Shown here piece after piece: positions 16,833 through 26,528 of a stretch of DNA of 64,000 nucleotides. The number at the start of each line of letters is the position of its first letter. Within the stretch, counting starts at the first letter, position 1. The stretch covers positions 1 through 64,000 of the forward strand of contig NZ_SMLB01000014.1 of the NCBI RefSeq assembly GCF_004349105.1, read 5' to 3'. The DNA is from Jiangella aurantiaca (lineage in GTDB: Bacteria; Actinomycetota; Actinomycetes; Jiangellales; Jiangellaceae). The notes beneath the pieces are model-generated. The model searched no databases and was not told the DNA's origin. It worked only from the letters and a program-made list of their open reading frames with translations. The translations under genes and the position numbers were made by a program.

Positions 16833-17288
16833 GTGGGTCGGGTACTACCAATCGTGGTCGCCATCGCGCTACTGGTGTATGCGCTGATCGACTGCCTGCA
16901 GACCGACTCCACCCGGTTCCGGTCGCTCAACCGCGTCGCCTGGGCGGCGATCATCGTGCTCATCCCGCTGATCGGGCCGATCCTCTGGCTGGCCGTCGGC
17001 AAGGTCCGCCACCGCCCGCAGCGGCCCGCAGCGCCGCCGCCCCGTCGTCCGCTCGCGCCCGACGACGACCCCGAATTCCTCCGCCACCTGCGCGACGTCG
17101 ACGACAAGCACGAGCAGATGCTCAACCAGTGGGAGGCCGACCTCCGCCGTCGTGAGACGGAGATCCAGCGTAAGAAGGACGCCGAGGCGCGCGCCGCCGA
17201 GGAGGCCCAGCGCCGCAAGGAGGCCGAGGCGCGCCAGCGCGAGGACGAGGCCCGTCAGCACACCGACGACGAGGACGACTCCCGCTAG
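16833..17288 (+). CDS. PLDc_N-domain membrane protein with coiled-coil tail
   Basis: A 151-residue protein. The N-terminus has two hydrophobic helices and the PLDc_N (phospholipase D nuclease N-terminal) signature around RVAWAAIIVLIPLIGPILW. A Pro-rich linker follows, then a highly charged Arg/Glu helix from about residue 95 that is predicted to form a coiled coil, and an acidic end. It has no catalytic PLD domain. The GTG at 16833 has GGGGAGG 7 bp upstream. Function unknown; a membrane-tethered scaffold is possible. Confidence 0.75.
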   Translation: MGRVLPIVVAIALLVYALIDCLQTDSTRFRSLNRVAWAAIIVLIPLIGPILWLAVGKVRHRPQRPAAPPPRRPLAPDDDPEFLRHLRDVDDKHEQMLNQWEADLRRRETEIQRKKDAEARAAEEAQRRKEAEARQREDEARQHTDDEDDSR

Positions 17289-17340
17289 GGCGTAGCGTGG
17301 CGACCGACCAACGATCGCGTACATCACCAGGATTACTGGA

Positions 17341-17370
17341 GCCTCAACACGATTGCAGGCGTGTTGAGGC
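17341..17370. terminator. Bidirectional stem-loop between convergent genes
   Basis: A perfect 11-bp stem, GCCTCAACACG / CGTGTTGAGGC, with an 8-nt loop lies between the convergent ends of the PLDc_N gene (17288) and ccsB (17425). Position and symmetry suit a terminator for both. Confidence 0.7.
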
Positions 17371-17424
17371 AGGAGAAAACCTCATGACGGCCCTGAGACA
17401 GCGGGATGCCTGCAGGAGGCGGGA

Positions 17425-18423
17425 TCAGCCCACCCCGCCGTAGGAGTGCAGGCCGTCGAAGAGGATGTTCACGCCGAAGTAGCTGAACAGCACCGTCGCG
17501 TACCCGATGAGCGCGACCACGGACGCCTTGGAGCCCTTCCAGCCGGCCGTCGCGCGGGCGTGCAGGTAGGCCGCGTAGGCCAGCCAGGTGATGAGCGCCC
17601 AGACCTCCTTGGGGTCCCAGCCCCAGTACCGCCCCCACGACACCTCGGCCCAGATGGCGCCGAGGATGAGCGGGCCGAAGGTCCAGATCGGGAACGCGAT
17701 GGCGGTGAGCCGGTACGCGAGCCGGTCCAGCGCGCCGGAGTCGGGCAGCGACGCGCCGAAGCCGCTCGTGCGTCCGCGGTCGGCGGCCCGCTCGGACACG
17801 ATCTGCAGGGCGCTGACCACCGCGCCGACGGTGAAGAGGCCGAACGCGAGCACCGCGCAGCCGACGTGGACGACCAGCCAGTACGACTGCAGCGCCGGCT
17901 GCAGCGGGCCGGGCGGCACGTAGAGGAACGTCGCGGCGAGGCCGACGGTGACGAAGATCAGCAGGACGGCCCAGACGGCGACGACGCGGCCGACGACGGT
18001 GCGGGCGAGGGCGAGGAAGACGATCGAGGCGACGAGGGCTCCGGTGATGGAGAACTCGTACATGTTCGCCCACGGCGCCCGCTCGGTGCCGAGGCCACGC
18101 ATGACGACGCCGACCGCGAGCACCAGCGTGGCCAGGCCGAACAGTCCGCGGCCGATACCGCCGAGTCGATCGGCGCGCTCCTGGAGCTCGGCGTCGCCAG
18201 GACCCGCCGGCGCCTCCGCCGGGACATCCGCGGACCCCGGCGCATCCGCCGCCGGCGACGTCACGCCGACCAGCTCGCGCTCCGGGACGGTGGTCGTCAC
18301 GTTGCGGCGACGGCGGCTGTGGATGCCGGCCTCGGCGCAGTACGCCAGCCAGGCCGCCAGGTAGCCGAGGACGGCCACGACGACGACGTAGCGGCTCCAC
18401 TCGGCGACGGCATCGAGGTCCAT
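17425..18423 (-). CDS. ccsB: Cytochrome c biogenesis protein CcsB/ResC (haem handling)
   Basis: A 332-residue integral membrane protein of system II cytochrome c maturation. It partners with ResB to export haem and ligate it to apocytochromes outside the membrane. The tryptophan-rich WWD signature is present as SWGRYWGWDPKEVWALITW, and conserved histidines lie in WLVVHVGCAVLAFG and in the last periplasmic loop. A long Pro/Ala/Asp loop (about residues 45-85) between helices 1 and 2 is variable in this family. The ATG overlaps the resB stop by 1 bp. It is the final gene of the hemL operon. Confidence 0.92.
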   Translation of the reverse strand: MDLDAVAEWSRYVVVVAVLGYLAAWLAYCAEAGIHSRRRRNVTTTVPERELVGVTSPAADAPGSADVPAEAPAGPGDAELQERADRLGGIGRGLFGLATLVLAVGVVMRGLGTERAPWANMYEFSITGALVASIVFLALARTVVGRVVAVWAVLLIFVTVGLAATFLYVPPGPLQPALQSYWLVVHVGCAVLAFGLFTVGAVVSALQIVSERAADRGRTSGFGASLPDSGALDRLAYRLTAIAFPIWTFGPLILGAIWAEVSWGRYWGWDPKEVWALITWLAYAAYLHARATAGWKGSKASVVALIGYATVLFSYFGVNILFDGLHSYGGVG

Positions 18424-20087
18424 CAGTCCTCGCCTCTTTCCTTTTCCTTGTTGGACTCGCCGCCACCTGGGACCTCGCGGTCGGCATCGGCCGTTTCTTC
18501 CGCGCCGCCAAGGCGCAGCGACAGCCCGTCAGTGACGGCACCGATCTCGTCGATGAGGCGGTCGCCCGACGAGCCCTCGGCCCGGTGCAGCCCCGCGACC
18601 TCGACCACGGTACGCCCCTCCGGCCCGGTGCTCGCACGCACCCAGGCCCGGCGCCGGCGCACGTACAGCGAGCCCATGAGACCGACCACCGCGACGACGG
18701 CTCCGACGAGCGCCAGCTCGCGACCGGAGTTGCGGCCGATCTGCAGGTTCACCCAGGTCACGTAGCCGTCGAAGGTGATGTAGCGGCCGTCGGGCAGCTG
18801 GACGGTGTCGCCGACGACGAGCTGCTTGCGGTACGGCTCGCCGTTCTCCTGGTACTGCTCCATGTCGGTGGTGTCCAGCCGGTACACCGACTGCGGCTGG
18901 CCGTCGTCGAGGCCGAGGTCGCCGTGCCAGGCGGTCAGGAACACCGCGGGGTTGCGCACGCCCGGGAAGATCGACCGCGGGCCGTTCTCGTCCAGCACGG
19001 CGGTCGGCAGGAAGCTGCCCTGGATGCCGATGTCGTCGCCGAACTCCGGCGGCACCTCGACCTTGACCACGCCGGTGGACGTGAAGCTGGAGTCCTCGGG
19101 CAGGAACGGCACCGGCCCCTCGGCGAGGATCGTCTCGCCGTCGGCGGCTCGGACGGTGAACGCGGGCGCGTAGCCGGGGTTGATGATGTGCACCGATGTG
19201 CCGTCGATGTTCAGCGGCTCGTTGACCCGGATCGTGTGCGTCTCGGGTGCCGCGCCCGGCTCACGCACCACCGTCACCGTCGCCTCGTACTCGGCGGGCT
19301 GGCCGATCTGGTTGCCGGCCTCGACGAACTCCATCCGGAACTCGTCGACGTCCATCGAGAACGGCGGCAGGTCGGCGGTGTCGAACAGCGCGCCGGCGGA
19401 CAGGCTGTCGAACTGGATGACCTGGTTGGAAAAGCCCGCGCCCTCCGGCACGAGCACCGTCGCCCGGTAGCTGAACAGCCCGCCGAGCGCCACCGCCAGC
19501 AGCACCACGACGACCGACAGGTGGAACAGCAGGTTGCCGGTCTCGCGCAGGTGCCCGATCTCGGCGGCGACGGAGTCCTCCTCGCCCTCGGCGGGACGGC
19601 GCAGCCGGTAGCGCCGGGACCGCAGCTCGGCCCGGGCGACCGCCAGCACCTCTTCCGGCGTGGCGTCGACCTCGACCTTCCGGTACGCCGGCATCCGCGT
19701 CAGGCGGCGCGGCGCCTTCGGCGGCTGCGCGCGGACCGCCTTCCAGTGCTGCCACATGCGCGGCAGGATGCAGCCGACCAGCGACACCATGAGCGCGATG
19801 TAGATGGCCGCGAACCAGGGCGCGGAGTAGACGTCGAACAGGCCGAGGCGGTCGTACCACTCCGACAGCGTGGGGTTGCGGGCGCGGAAGTCGCGGACGT
19901 TGAGCGGGTTGACGTCGCTCTGCGGGATGACCGAGCCGGGAATGGCGGCGACGGCGAGCAGGAACAGCAGGATCAGCGCCACCCGCATCGAGGTGAGCTG
20001 CCGCCACGCCCACCGCGCCAGCTCCAGGCCGTTCAGCGGGGGCGGCCGGTTGTCCACCGGCGGGCGCGTGTCCATCCCCGTCGTCAT
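18423..20087 (-). CDS. resB: Cytochrome c biogenesis protein ResB/Ccs1
   Basis: A 554-residue ResB-family protein. Three N-terminal transmembrane helices (starting MRVALILLFLLAVAAIPGS) are followed by a fourth near residue 455, with a large extracytoplasmic beta-rich domain between. It forms the haem-transfer complex with CcsB. The last ~80 residues are cytoplasmic and poorly conserved. They end in a charged tail (KEKERGED) containing the DNA sequence related to the dispersed 40-bp repeat (18461-18485), so part of the tail may be repeat-derived. It lies 13 bp downstream of ccdA. Confidence 0.92.
   Translation of the reverse strand: MTTGMDTRPPVDNRPPPLNGLELARWAWRQLTSMRVALILLFLLAVAAIPGSVIPQSDVNPLNVRDFRARNPTLSEWYDRLGLFDVYSAPWFAAIYIALMVSLVGCILPRMWQHWKAVRAQPPKAPRRLTRMPAYRKVEVDATPEEVLAVARAELRSRRYRLRRPAEGEEDSVAAEIGHLRETGNLLFHLSVVVVLLAVALGGLFSYRATVLVPEGAGFSNQVIQFDSLSAGALFDTADLPPFSMDVDEFRMEFVEAGNQIGQPAEYEATVTVVREPGAAPETHTIRVNEPLNIDGTSVHIINPGYAPAFTVRAADGETILAEGPVPFLPEDSSFTSTGVVKVEVPPEFGDDIGIQGSFLPTAVLDENGPRSIFPGVRNPAVFLTAWHGDLGLDDGQPQSVYRLDTTDMEQYQENGEPYRKQLVVGDTVQLPDGRYITFDGYVTWVNLQIGRNSGRELALVGAVVAVVGLMGSLYVRRRRAWVRASTGPEGRTVVEVAGLHRAEGSSGDRLIDEIGAVTDGLSLRLGGAEETADADREVPGGGESNKEKERGED
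18461..18485. repeat. Short dispersed repeat inside the 3' end of resB
   Basis: The 25 bases CGCCACCTGGGACCTCGCGG plus TCGGC are identical to 52018-52042, upstream of disA. The GACCTCGCGGTCGGC half also matches the longer repeats at 3726 and 40762. Confidence 0.6.
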
Positions 20088-20100
20088 CGTGTGCCCACCT

Positions 20101-20844
20101 CTACACCGCCACCTCGTAGCTGCCGATCCAGCCCTGCAGCGACGACATCAGCTCGCTCCACAGCCCCGTGACCAGCAGGACGCCGAGCACGATCAGCATG
20201 ATCCCGCCGACCCGCATGACTGCCAGCTGGTGCCGGCGCACCCACTGGAACCACCGCGTCGCCCTCTGGTACGCCAGCGCCGCCAGCAGGAAAGGCACGC
20301 CCAGGCCGAGGCAGTACGCGAACGACAGCAGCGCACCGCGGCCCGCACTGGCCTCGTCGAAGGCCAGGAACTGCACCGCCGCCAGCGTCGGGCCCATGCA
20401 CGGCGTCCAGCCGATGCCGAACACCGCGCCCAGCAGCGGCGCGCCGGCCAGCCCCACCGCCGGACTCGCCTCGGTGCGCCAGTCGCGCGACAGCCCGGGC
20501 AGCCAGCCGGCGAACAGCAGGCCGAGGCCGATCGTCACGACGCCCAGCACCCGCATGACGGTCTCGCTGTGTTCCAGCAGCAGCGACCCCAGGCCGCCGA
20601 AGAGCAGCCCGTACGAGACGAACACCACACTGAACCCGAGCACGAACAGCAGCACGCCGAGCACCAGGCGGCCGCGCCGCCCGGACGCCAGCTCCGCGCC
20701 GGACAGCCCCGTGACGTAGCCCAGGTAACCCGGGACCAGCGGCAGCACGCACGGCGACAGGAACGAGACGAGCCCGGCCAGCGCCGCCACCGGCACGGCC
20801 AGCGCCAGCGAACCGGTCAGGACGGTCTCGCCGAAGGAGTTCAC
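20101..20844 (-). CDS. ccdA: Cytochrome c biogenesis thiol-electron carrier CcdA
   Basis: A 247-residue polytopic membrane protein that passes reducing equivalents from cytoplasmic thioredoxin to extracytoplasmic TlpA/ResA. The redox cysteines are in the paired motifs SFLSPCVLPLVPGYLGY (helix 1) and GIGWTPCMGPTLAA (helix 4), as in all CcdA proteins. About six helices are visible. The start overlaps the upstream tlpA stop by 4 bp, indicating coupled translation. Confidence 0.93.
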   Translation of the reverse strand: MNSFGETVLTGSLALAVPVAALAGLVSFLSPCVLPLVPGYLGYVTGLSGAELASGRRGRLVLGVLLFVLGFSVVFVSYGLLFGGLGSLLLEHSETVMRVLGVVTIGLGLLFAGWLPGLSRDWRTEASPAVGLAGAPLLGAVFGIGWTPCMGPTLAAVQFLAFDEASAGRGALLSFAYCLGLGVPFLLAALAYQRATRWFQWVRRHQLAVMRVGGIMLIVLGVLLVTGLWSELMSSLQGWIGSYEVAV

Positions 20845-21461
20845 GATGTCTCAGCGGTGCCCTCCGCGGCCGCGCCCGTCGCGGGCGCCTCAGCCGCGAT
20901 CTCGCGGACGATGTCGGTCAGGGTCGTCTCGCCGAGGGGCCCGAGGATGCGGGCGGCGATGCGGCCCTGGCGGTCGATGACCAACGTGCTGGGGATGGCC
21001 GCAGGCGGGATGGTGTCGCGGAACGCCAGCAGCGCGTCGGCCTTGGGGTCGTAGATGCTGGGGTAGGTGATGCCGAACTCGTCCTCGAACTGCTGCGGTG
21101 CTCGCTTGCCGTTGGTGTCGCGGACGTTGACGCCGACGAACTGGACGCCCTCCGGCTCCAGCGCCTCGTAGGCGGACTGCAGGTCCGGCGCCTCCTTGCG
21201 GCATGGCGGGCACCAGGAGCCCCACACGTTGAGGACGACGACGTCGCCCAGCTGGTCGGCGAGCTGGAAGTCGCCGCCGTCGAGCAGCTCGCCGCCGAAC
21301 TCCGGCGCAGCCTTCCGCTCGGCCGGTTCGTAGACACCGATGGTGCCGTCGCCGGCGATGTAGCCGGCCTGGTTCGCGTTGTCGCTGCGCTCGACCTGGC
21401 CGTCGGAGCACCCGGCCAGCGCCAGCGCCGCCGCGGCCGCGAGAACCACCAATCGTCGCAT
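20841..21461 (-). CDS. resA: TlpA/ResA-like thiol-disulfide oxidoreductase lipoprotein
   Basis: A 206-residue exported thioredoxin-fold protein. It has a short signal sequence ending in the lipobox ALAGC (Cys20), so it is membrane-anchored through lipid. The redox site is GSWCPPCRKEAPDL, and the cis-proline loop is AAIPSTLVIDRQGRIAAR. It would reduce apocytochrome c haem-binding cysteines, with electrons from CcdA next door. The start codon overlaps the stop of the phosphoglycerate mutase-like gene by 1 bp. Confidence 0.9.
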   Translation of the reverse strand: MRRLVVLAAAAALALAGCSDGQVERSDNANQAGYIAGDGTIGVYEPAERKAAPEFGGELLDGGDFQLADQLGDVVVLNVWGSWCPPCRKEAPDLQSAYEALEPEGVQFVGVNVRDTNGKRAPQQFEDEFGITYPSIYDPKADALLAFRDTIPPAAIPSTLVIDRQGRIAARILGPLGETTLTDIVREIAAEAPATGAAAEGTAETS

Positions 21462-22108
21462 CACGCACCCGCCGAGAAGGGTTTGCCGATCTGGGGCAGC
21501 AGGTCGCCGGCGGGCTCGCTGTAGGCGACCGAGACGATGGTGTCGTCTTCGTACGTCACGGTGGTGAGACTGGCCAGCGCGCACTCCCGCCGTCGGGGGT
21601 CGTGCCAGAGCCGGCGGCCCTCGATGAAGCTGCGCGCCGTCCAGATCGGCAACTGGTGCGAGACCAGCACGGCCTCGTGGCCGGCGGCGTCGCGGCGGGC
21701 GTCGCTCATGGCGGCCAGCATGCGGGCGGCGATGTCGCGGTACGGCTCGCCCCACGACGGCTTGAACGGGTTGCGCAGGCTCCGCCAGTGCCGCGGGTGC
21801 CGCATGGAGCCGTCGCCGACGCCGAACGTCAGGCCCTCGAAGACGTTGAGCGCCTCGAGCAGGCGGTCGTCGGTGCGGACCTCGAGACCGAGCGTCTCGC
21901 CCAGCGGGGCGGCGGTCTCGCGGGCCCGCTCCAGCGGCGAGCTGACCAGCACCGTGATGTCGCGGTCGGCGACGGCACCGGCGACGCGCTCGGCCATGGC
22001 CTGGCCGAGGTCGGAGAGGTGGTAGCCCGGGAGGCGGCCATAGAGGACCTTGGTGGGGTTGTGCACCTCACCGTGGCGCAGCAGGTGCACTCGGGTCAGC
22101 TCGCTCAT
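21461..22108 (-). CDS. Histidine phosphatase / phosphoglycerate mutase-like protein
   Basis: A 215-residue member of the histidine phosphatase superfamily. The phospho-accepting histidine lies in [18 protein letters not shown], and the second catalytic histidine is in [12 protein letters not shown]. Genes of this type occupy the same place between hemL and tlpA in other actinobacteria, so the link to haem or cytochrome maturation is probably conserved, but the substrate is not known. It overlaps hemL by 4 bp upstream and resA by 1 bp downstream. Confidence 0.88.
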   Translation of the reverse strand: MSELTRVHLLRHGEVHNPTKVLYGRLPGYHLSDLGQAMAERVAGAVADRDITVLVSSPLERARETAAPLGETLGLEVRTDDRLLEALNVFEGLTFGVGDGSMRHPRHWRSLRNPFKPSWGEPYRDIAARMLAAMSDARRDAAGHEAVLVSHQLPIWTARSFIEGRRLWHDPRRRECALASLTTVTYEDDTIVSVAYSEPAGDLLPQIGKPFSAGA

Positions 22109-23415
22109 GCCGCATCCGCCCCGGCAGCGGCGGCCGCGGCCGCGGGCAGCGCCTGCGCGATGCGATCGACCGCGCGGCCGTCGTGGGCGGCGCTGACGAA
22201 CCACGCCTCGAACGCCGACGGCGGCAGGTACACGCCCGACTCCAGCATCGAGTGGAAGAACCCGCCGAACCGCGCCGTGCTGGTGCGCTTGGCCGCGGCG
22301 AAGTCGGTGACCGGGCCGCCGTCGGCGGTGAAGAAGACGCTGAACAGGTTGCCGGCGTACTGGATGCGGTGCGGCACGCCGGCCGCGGTGAGCGCCTCGC
22401 CGACGAGCTCGCCGATGCGCGCGGCCGTGGTGTCGAGGTGCGCGTAGACCTGGGCGTCGGCCAGCCGCAGCGTGGTCAGGCCGGCCGTCGTCGCGACCGG
22501 GTTCCCGGACAGCGTGCCGGCCTGGTAGACCGGCCCGGCCGGCGCCAGCAGCCCCATGACCTCCGCTGATCCGCCGAACGCGGCGGCCGGGAAGCCGCCG
22601 CCCATGACCTTGCCGAACGTGGTGAGGTCGGGCGTGACGCCGTCGAGGCCGTGCCAGCCCGAGCGGGAGACCCGGAATCCCGTCATCACCTCGTCGAGGA
22701 TGAGCAGCGCGCCGTGCTCGTGCGCGGTGTCGCGGAGGAACGCGTTGAACCCCTCGGCCGGCGCGACGGCGCCCATGTTGCCGGCGGCGGCCTCGGCGAT
22801 GACACAGGCGATCTGCTCGCCGTGCTCGGCGAACGCCGCCTTCACCGCGCCGGTGTCGTTGTACGGGAGCACGATGGTGTCGGCGGCGCTGGCACCCGTC
22901 ACACCGGGGGTGTCGGGCAGGGCGAACGTCGCGACCCCGCTCCCGGCGGCGGCCAGCAGCGCGTCGACGTGCCCGTGGTAGTGGCCGGCGAACTTCACCA
23001 CCTTGCTGCGCCCGGTGGCGCCGCGGGCCAGTCGGATGGCGCTCATGGTGGCCTCGGTGCCGCTGGAGACCAGCCGGACCTGCTCGACGCTGGTGCGGGC
23101 CACGATCTCCTCGGCCAGCTCGACCTCGGCCTGGGTGGGAGTGCCGTACGACGTGCCCAGCGCGACCTGCGCGCGGACGGCCTCGACGATCGCCGGGTGG
23201 GCGTGGCCGAGGATCATCGGCCCCCACGAGCCGACGAGGTCGACGTACTCGCGGCCGTCGACGTCGTAGAGGTAGGGTCCACTGGCGCGCTGGATGAACC
23301 GGGGTGTTCCGCCGACCGCCCGGAACGCCCGCACCGGCGAGTTCACCCCGCCGGGCGTGACGGTCCGCGCACGGTCGAAGAGCTCCGCACTGCGCGGCAC
23401 GTCGTCGTTGGTCAC
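22105..23415 (-). CDS. hemL: Glutamate-1-semialdehyde 2,1-aminomutase
   Basis: A 436-residue fold-type I PLP enzyme that converts glutamate-1-semialdehyde to 5-aminolevulinate, following HemA in the C5 pathway. The N-terminus has the diagnostic [17 protein letters not shown], and the PLP lysine is in [18 protein letters not shown]. The start is a GTG at 23415. It leads an operon of phosphatase, resA, ccdA, resB and ccsB with overlaps at nearly every junction, so haem supply is coupled to cytochrome c assembly. Confidence 0.94.
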   Translation of the reverse strand: MTNDDVPRSAELFDRARTVTPGGVNSPVRAFRAVGGTPRFIQRASGPYLYDVDGREYVDLVGSWGPMILGHAHPAIVEAVRAQVALGTSYGTPTQAEVELAEEIVARTSVEQVRLVSSGTEATMSAIRLARGATGRSKVVKFAGHYHGHVDALLAAAGSGVATFALPDTPGVTGASAADTIVLPYNDTGAVKAAFAEHGEQIACVIAEAAAGNMGAVAPAEGFNAFLRDTAHEHGALLILDEVMTGFRVSRSGWHGLDGVTPDLTTFGKVMGGGFPAAAFGGSAEVMGLLAPAGPVYQAGTLSGNPVATTAGLTTLRLADAQVYAHLDTTAARIGELVGEALTAAGVPHRIQYAGNLFSVFFTADGGPVTDFAAAKRTSTARFGGFFHSMLESGVYLPPSAFEAWFVSAAHDGRAVDRIAQALPAAAAAAAGADAA

Positions 23416-23552
23416 CGCGTCATTCTCGCAAGCGGCCGGAGCAGCCCGAACGCCGGCCTAGCCAAAGGCCGACCACGGGGTCCCAAGGGGCGGCGAGGCC
23501 CACAAGGGAAAGGCGGAACAGGGCGTCCGGGCCGCTCCCGCCGACAACCGCC

Positions 23553-24178
23553 TCAGCGCCGCAGGTGCGACCCTAGGAACAGCGACTCCGACTGGCCGGT
23601 GGCGTTGCCCTTGTCGGTGCCCTCGATGGCCGACGTCGTCATCGCGAAGGCCAGCGTGGCGTGCGCAGCGGCGTCGGAGAACTCGTCCAGCGCCTCGATC
23701 GACAGGTTGGTGATGTCGTCGCATTCCGCGTGGTAGCACGGGTCGTATGCGACGCCCGCGGTGCCGCCGTAGATCGCGGCCTGCTCGGCCGTCTTGATGC
23801 CCTCGGCGCCGCTGAACAGGCCGCCGGCCGGGATGCCCACGCTGATGAACGCGTCGTAGTCCGACCGTCCGTCGAAGGCCGTCGGCTCGGTCTCCAGGCC
23901 CTGGCCGGCGAAGACAGTGGTCTGATAGCCGGCGGCGTCGAGCTGGGCCTTCACATACTCCAGCGACTCGTCGTAGCCCGGCGTCCCGGACGCCCTCGTG
24001 CCGCCGTTCGCGTCGGCGATGTCCTGGAGTACCTCCAGGTGCGCTCCATGATGCCGGCCGTGGTCACGGCATCGCGCAGCTCGGTGCTCTCGGCCGGTTT
24101 CGCGGCCGACGCCAGCGGTGCTGCGACCAGTACGACAGCTGCCGCGGATCCCGCGGCCCACACTGCGTTCCGTCTCAT
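23553..24178 (-). pseudogene. Decayed M28 aminopeptidase (frameshift plus internal deletion)
   Basis: Frame 1 starts at ATG 24178 with a good signal peptide (MRRNAVWAAGSAAAVVLVAA, ending ASAA) and a mature N-terminus through TTAGIME. At about 24040 an apparent 2-bp insertion moves the coding sequence to another frame, which continues HLEVLQDIADANGGTRASGT. After TEPT the frame jumps to AFDGRSDYDAFISVGIPAGG, the C-terminal part of secreted M28 enzymes. The central segment with most zinc ligands is missing; only the last ligand (DPCYHAECDD) remains. Total coding length is ~208 codons against ~450 in intact relatives. It cannot be active. Confidence 0.8.
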
Positions 24179-24305
24179 CCTGGCTCCCCAGATCGTGGTG
24201 TCCTGCGGGGCCTGCGGTCCCCTCGTGGAGCGGGAGACTACGCCCGTCCGCGCCCGGACGGAACCCTGATCAGACGGCCATATGCGACGTGAACTCCGGT
24301 CGCGT

Positions 24306-24377
24306 GTTGATCTTGGAGTTGTTCGGCCATCGTGGGGCGAAATGTCCCGTAGATGGCCGAACAACTCCAAGATCAAC
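24306..24377. repeat. Long hairpin, GATC-tip family, copy A2
   Basis: Arms of 25 bp, GTTGATCTTGGAGTTGTTCG through CCAT and its complement, match perfectly. The apex holds the nested GGGGCGAAATGTCCC, nearly the same as the apex of the copy at 47782. It lies between the catalase stop and the pseudogene promoter. Confidence 0.85.
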
Positions 24378-24454
24378 GCTGGGTGGGGCAGGCGCACCGT
24401 CCCCGTCCGGCCCCATGACGGGGCGCGGACGAGGGCGGCGTCGGGCTCGCGCGA

Positions 24455-25903
24455 TCAGCGGCCGGCGGCCTCTTCGACCCGCTTGCCGAGGGTCTCGTCG
24501 ACGCTGCGCCAGTAGGCGTAGACGCGCTGCCGCAGCTCGTCGCTCTTGACCTGGCCGACGTGGCCGGCGATGTTGCCCACCAGGCGGTCGCGCGCGGCGT
24601 CGTCGAGGACCTCGCGGACCAGCGTGCCGGCCTGGCCGAAGTCGTCGTCCTCGGCGTGCAGGGTGGCGGCGGCGCGCACCAGTTCGCCGTCGGACTCCCA
24701 GCCGGCGTCGCCCACCAGCGAGGGTTCGGCCGCCGGGCCGCCGTGGCTGTTCGGGGCATAGACGGGGCGCTCCGGCGACGCCCACGAGTACCGCATGGCG
24801 CCGTCCTTCGAGTACGAGTCGACCTCGTTCTTCGGCGCGTTGACCGGCAGCTGCGCGTAGTTGGTGCCGATGCGGTACCGGTGCGCGTCGGCGTAGGAGA
24901 AGATGCGGCCGAGCAGCATCTTGTCCGGGCTGGCGGCGATGCCGGGCACGAAGTTGCTCGGCTCGAACGCGGCCTGCTCGATCTGTGCGAAGTAGTTCTC
25001 CGGGTTACGATCCAGCCGCAGCGTGCCGACCTTGATCAGCGGGTAGTCGCCCTTCGGCCAAACCTTCGTGAGGTCGAACGGGTTGAACCGGTAGCTCGCG
25101 GCGTCGGCGTACGGCATGACCTGCACGTACACCGTCCACGAGGGGTGCTCGCCGCGCTGGATGGCCTCGTAGAGGTCGCGGATGTGGTGGTCGGCGTCCT
25201 CACCGGCAATGCGGTCGGCGTCGGCCTGGGTGAGGAACTCGTGGCCCTGGTCGGTACGGAAGTGGTACTTCACCCAGAACCGCTCACCGCCCGCGTTGAT
25301 CCACTGGTAGGTGTGCGAGCCGAATCCGTCCATGTTCCGCCAGGTGCGCGGCAGGCCGCGGTCGCCCATCAGCCAGGTCACCTGGTGCGCGCTCTCCGGC
25401 GACAGCGTCCAGAAGTCCCACTGCATGTCGTGGTCGCGCAGGTTGGAGCCCGGCAGCCGCTTCTGCGAGCGGATGAAGTCGGGGAACTTGATGGTGTCGC
25501 GCAGGAAGAACACGGGGGTGTTGTTGCCGACGAGGTCGTAGTTGCCCTCGGTCGTGTAGAACTTCAGCGCGAAGCCGCGCGGGTCGCGCCAGGTGTCGGG
25601 GCTGCCCTGCTCACCGGCGACGGACGAGAACCGCGCCAGCGCCTCGGTACGGGTGCCCGGCTGGAACAGCGCGGCCTTGGTGAACTGGCTGACGTCCTCG
25701 GTGACCTCGAGGACGCCGAACGCGCCGCCGCCCTTGGCGTGCACGACCCGCTCCGGGACGCGCTCGCGGTTGAACTGGGCCAGCTTCTCGACCAGGTAGT
25801 GGTCGTGCAGCACGATGGGACCGTTGGGCCCCACCGTCAGCGAGTGGGCGTCGCTGGCGACCGGTGCACCGGAGTTGGTGGTCGTGTGCGGCGTCGAGCT
25901 CAT
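24455..25903 (-). CDS. katA: Monofunctional haem catalase (clade 3 type)
   Basis: A 482-residue cytosolic catalase that dismutates hydrogen peroxide. The catalytic histidine is in [13 protein letters not shown] and the catalytic asparagine in [33 protein letters not shown] is the family signature, and the proximal haem tyrosine is in [18 protein letters not shown]. The length fits small-subunit catalases. The ATG at 25903 overlaps the Fur-type regulator stop by 4 bp, so the pair is one operon controlled from the fur promoter. The hairpin at 24306 lies past its 3' end. Confidence 0.95.
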   Translation of the reverse strand: MSSTPHTTTNSGAPVASDAHSLTVGPNGPIVLHDHYLVEKLAQFNRERVPERVVHAKGGGAFGVLEVTEDVSQFTKAALFQPGTRTEALARFSSVAGEQGSPDTWRDPRGFALKFYTTEGNYDLVGNNTPVFFLRDTIKFPDFIRSQKRLPGSNLRDHDMQWDFWTLSPESAHQVTWLMGDRGLPRTWRNMDGFGSHTYQWINAGGERFWVKYHFRTDQGHEFLTQADADRIAGEDADHHIRDLYEAIQRGEHPSWTVYVQVMPYADAASYRFNPFDLTKVWPKGDYPLIKVGTLRLDRNPENYFAQIEQAAFEPSNFVPGIAASPDKMLLGRIFSYADAHRYRIGTNYAQLPVNAPKNEVDSYSKDGAMRYSWASPERPVYAPNSHGGPAAEPSLVGDAGWESDGELVRAAATLHAEDDDFGQAGTLVREVLDDAARDRLVGNIAGHVGQVKSDELRQRVYAYWRSVDETLGKRVEEAAGR

Positions 25904-26346
25904 GCATTCTCCTCGTTCGCTGGTTGGCACTCGGGGCAGAGCCCCCAGAAGGTCACCTCGGCCTCGTCGAGCATGAAGCCGTGCGTGCGCGCGGGCGCCA
26001 GACAGGGCGCCAGCCCGGAGCAGTCGACGTCGACGATGACGCCACAGCCCCGGCAGATCATGTGGTGGTGGTTGTCGCCGACCCGCGTCTCGTAGCGCGT
26101 GGTGGACCCGGCCGGCTCGATGCGGCGCAGCAGCCCGGCTTCGGTGAGCGCGTGCAGCACGTCGTAGACGGCCTGGGTGGAGACGGCGCCGAGCGACGCC
26201 CGGACGTGCCGCGCGACGGTGTCGGCGTCGGCGTGCGACTCGCGCTCGAGGGCGACGAGCACGCCCACGCGGGGCGCGGTGACCCGCAGCCCGGCCGCGC
26301 GTAGCCGCGACGCGGCGTCGTCGCGGAGCTCCTCGTCGGTGGGCAC
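25900..26346 (-). CDS. Fur family regulator of catalase (FurA/CatR-like)
   Basis: A 148-residue winged-helix Fur protein. The DNA-binding half contains [18 protein letters not shown] and [18 protein letters not shown]. Metal-site residues are visible in [12 protein letters not shown], and the structural zinc pair CRGC / CPEC is complete. In actinobacteria, Fur proteins paired with a catalase act as peroxide sensors that repress their own operon. The start is a GTG at 26346 with GAGG 8 bp upstream. It overlaps katA by 4 bp. Confidence 0.9.
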   Translation of the reverse strand: MPTDEELRDDAASRLRAAGLRVTAPRVGVLVALERESHADADTVARHVRASLGAVSTQAVYDVLHALTEAGLLRRIEPAGSTTRYETRVGDNHHHMICRGCGVIVDVDCSGLAPCLAPARTHGFMLDEAEVTFWGLCPECQPANEENA

Positions 26347-26360
26347 GACCCGATCCTCGA

Positions 26361-26388
26361 CCCTTTTCTGGAACGAGTCAAGTAAGCG
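26361..26388 (-). promoter_or_regulatory. FurA-type promoter/operator of fur-katA
   Basis: Read on the minus strand this is ACTTGACTCGTTCCAGAAAA followed by GGG. It resembles the TTGACT-n2-TTCCAGAAA element before furA-catalase genes in streptomycetes and mycobacteria, as I remember it. It lies 15 bp before the fur start and supplies a TTGACT -35 hexamer. Confidence 0.6.
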
Positions 26389-26399
26389 GCTGTTTCAGA

Positions 26400-26528
26400 T
26401 CACAGATCTGGTCGATCCTCCGCGACCCGGACGTCAGGGTGACGCATCAAGGTCACGACGCTCATCGCGAGGCCGCCCCACACGATGACGATCGCCACGA
26501 TCAGCATCGCCAGCGCTCCGCCGCTCAT
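26400..26528 (-). CDS. metS: MetS-like small subunit of NSS amino acid importer
   Basis: A 42-residue protein with a single transmembrane helix (MSGGALAMLIVAIVIVWGGL) and a short charged tail (RHPDVRVAEDRPDL). Its ATG overlaps the stop codon of the NSS transporter by 4 bp. This is the arrangement of metP-metS in Corynebacterium glutamicum, where the tiny partner is needed for methionine/alanine uptake. Such genes are easily missed because of their size. Confidence 0.75.
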   Translation of the reverse strand: MSGGALAMLIVAIVIVWGGLAMSVVTLMRHPDVRVAEDRPDL

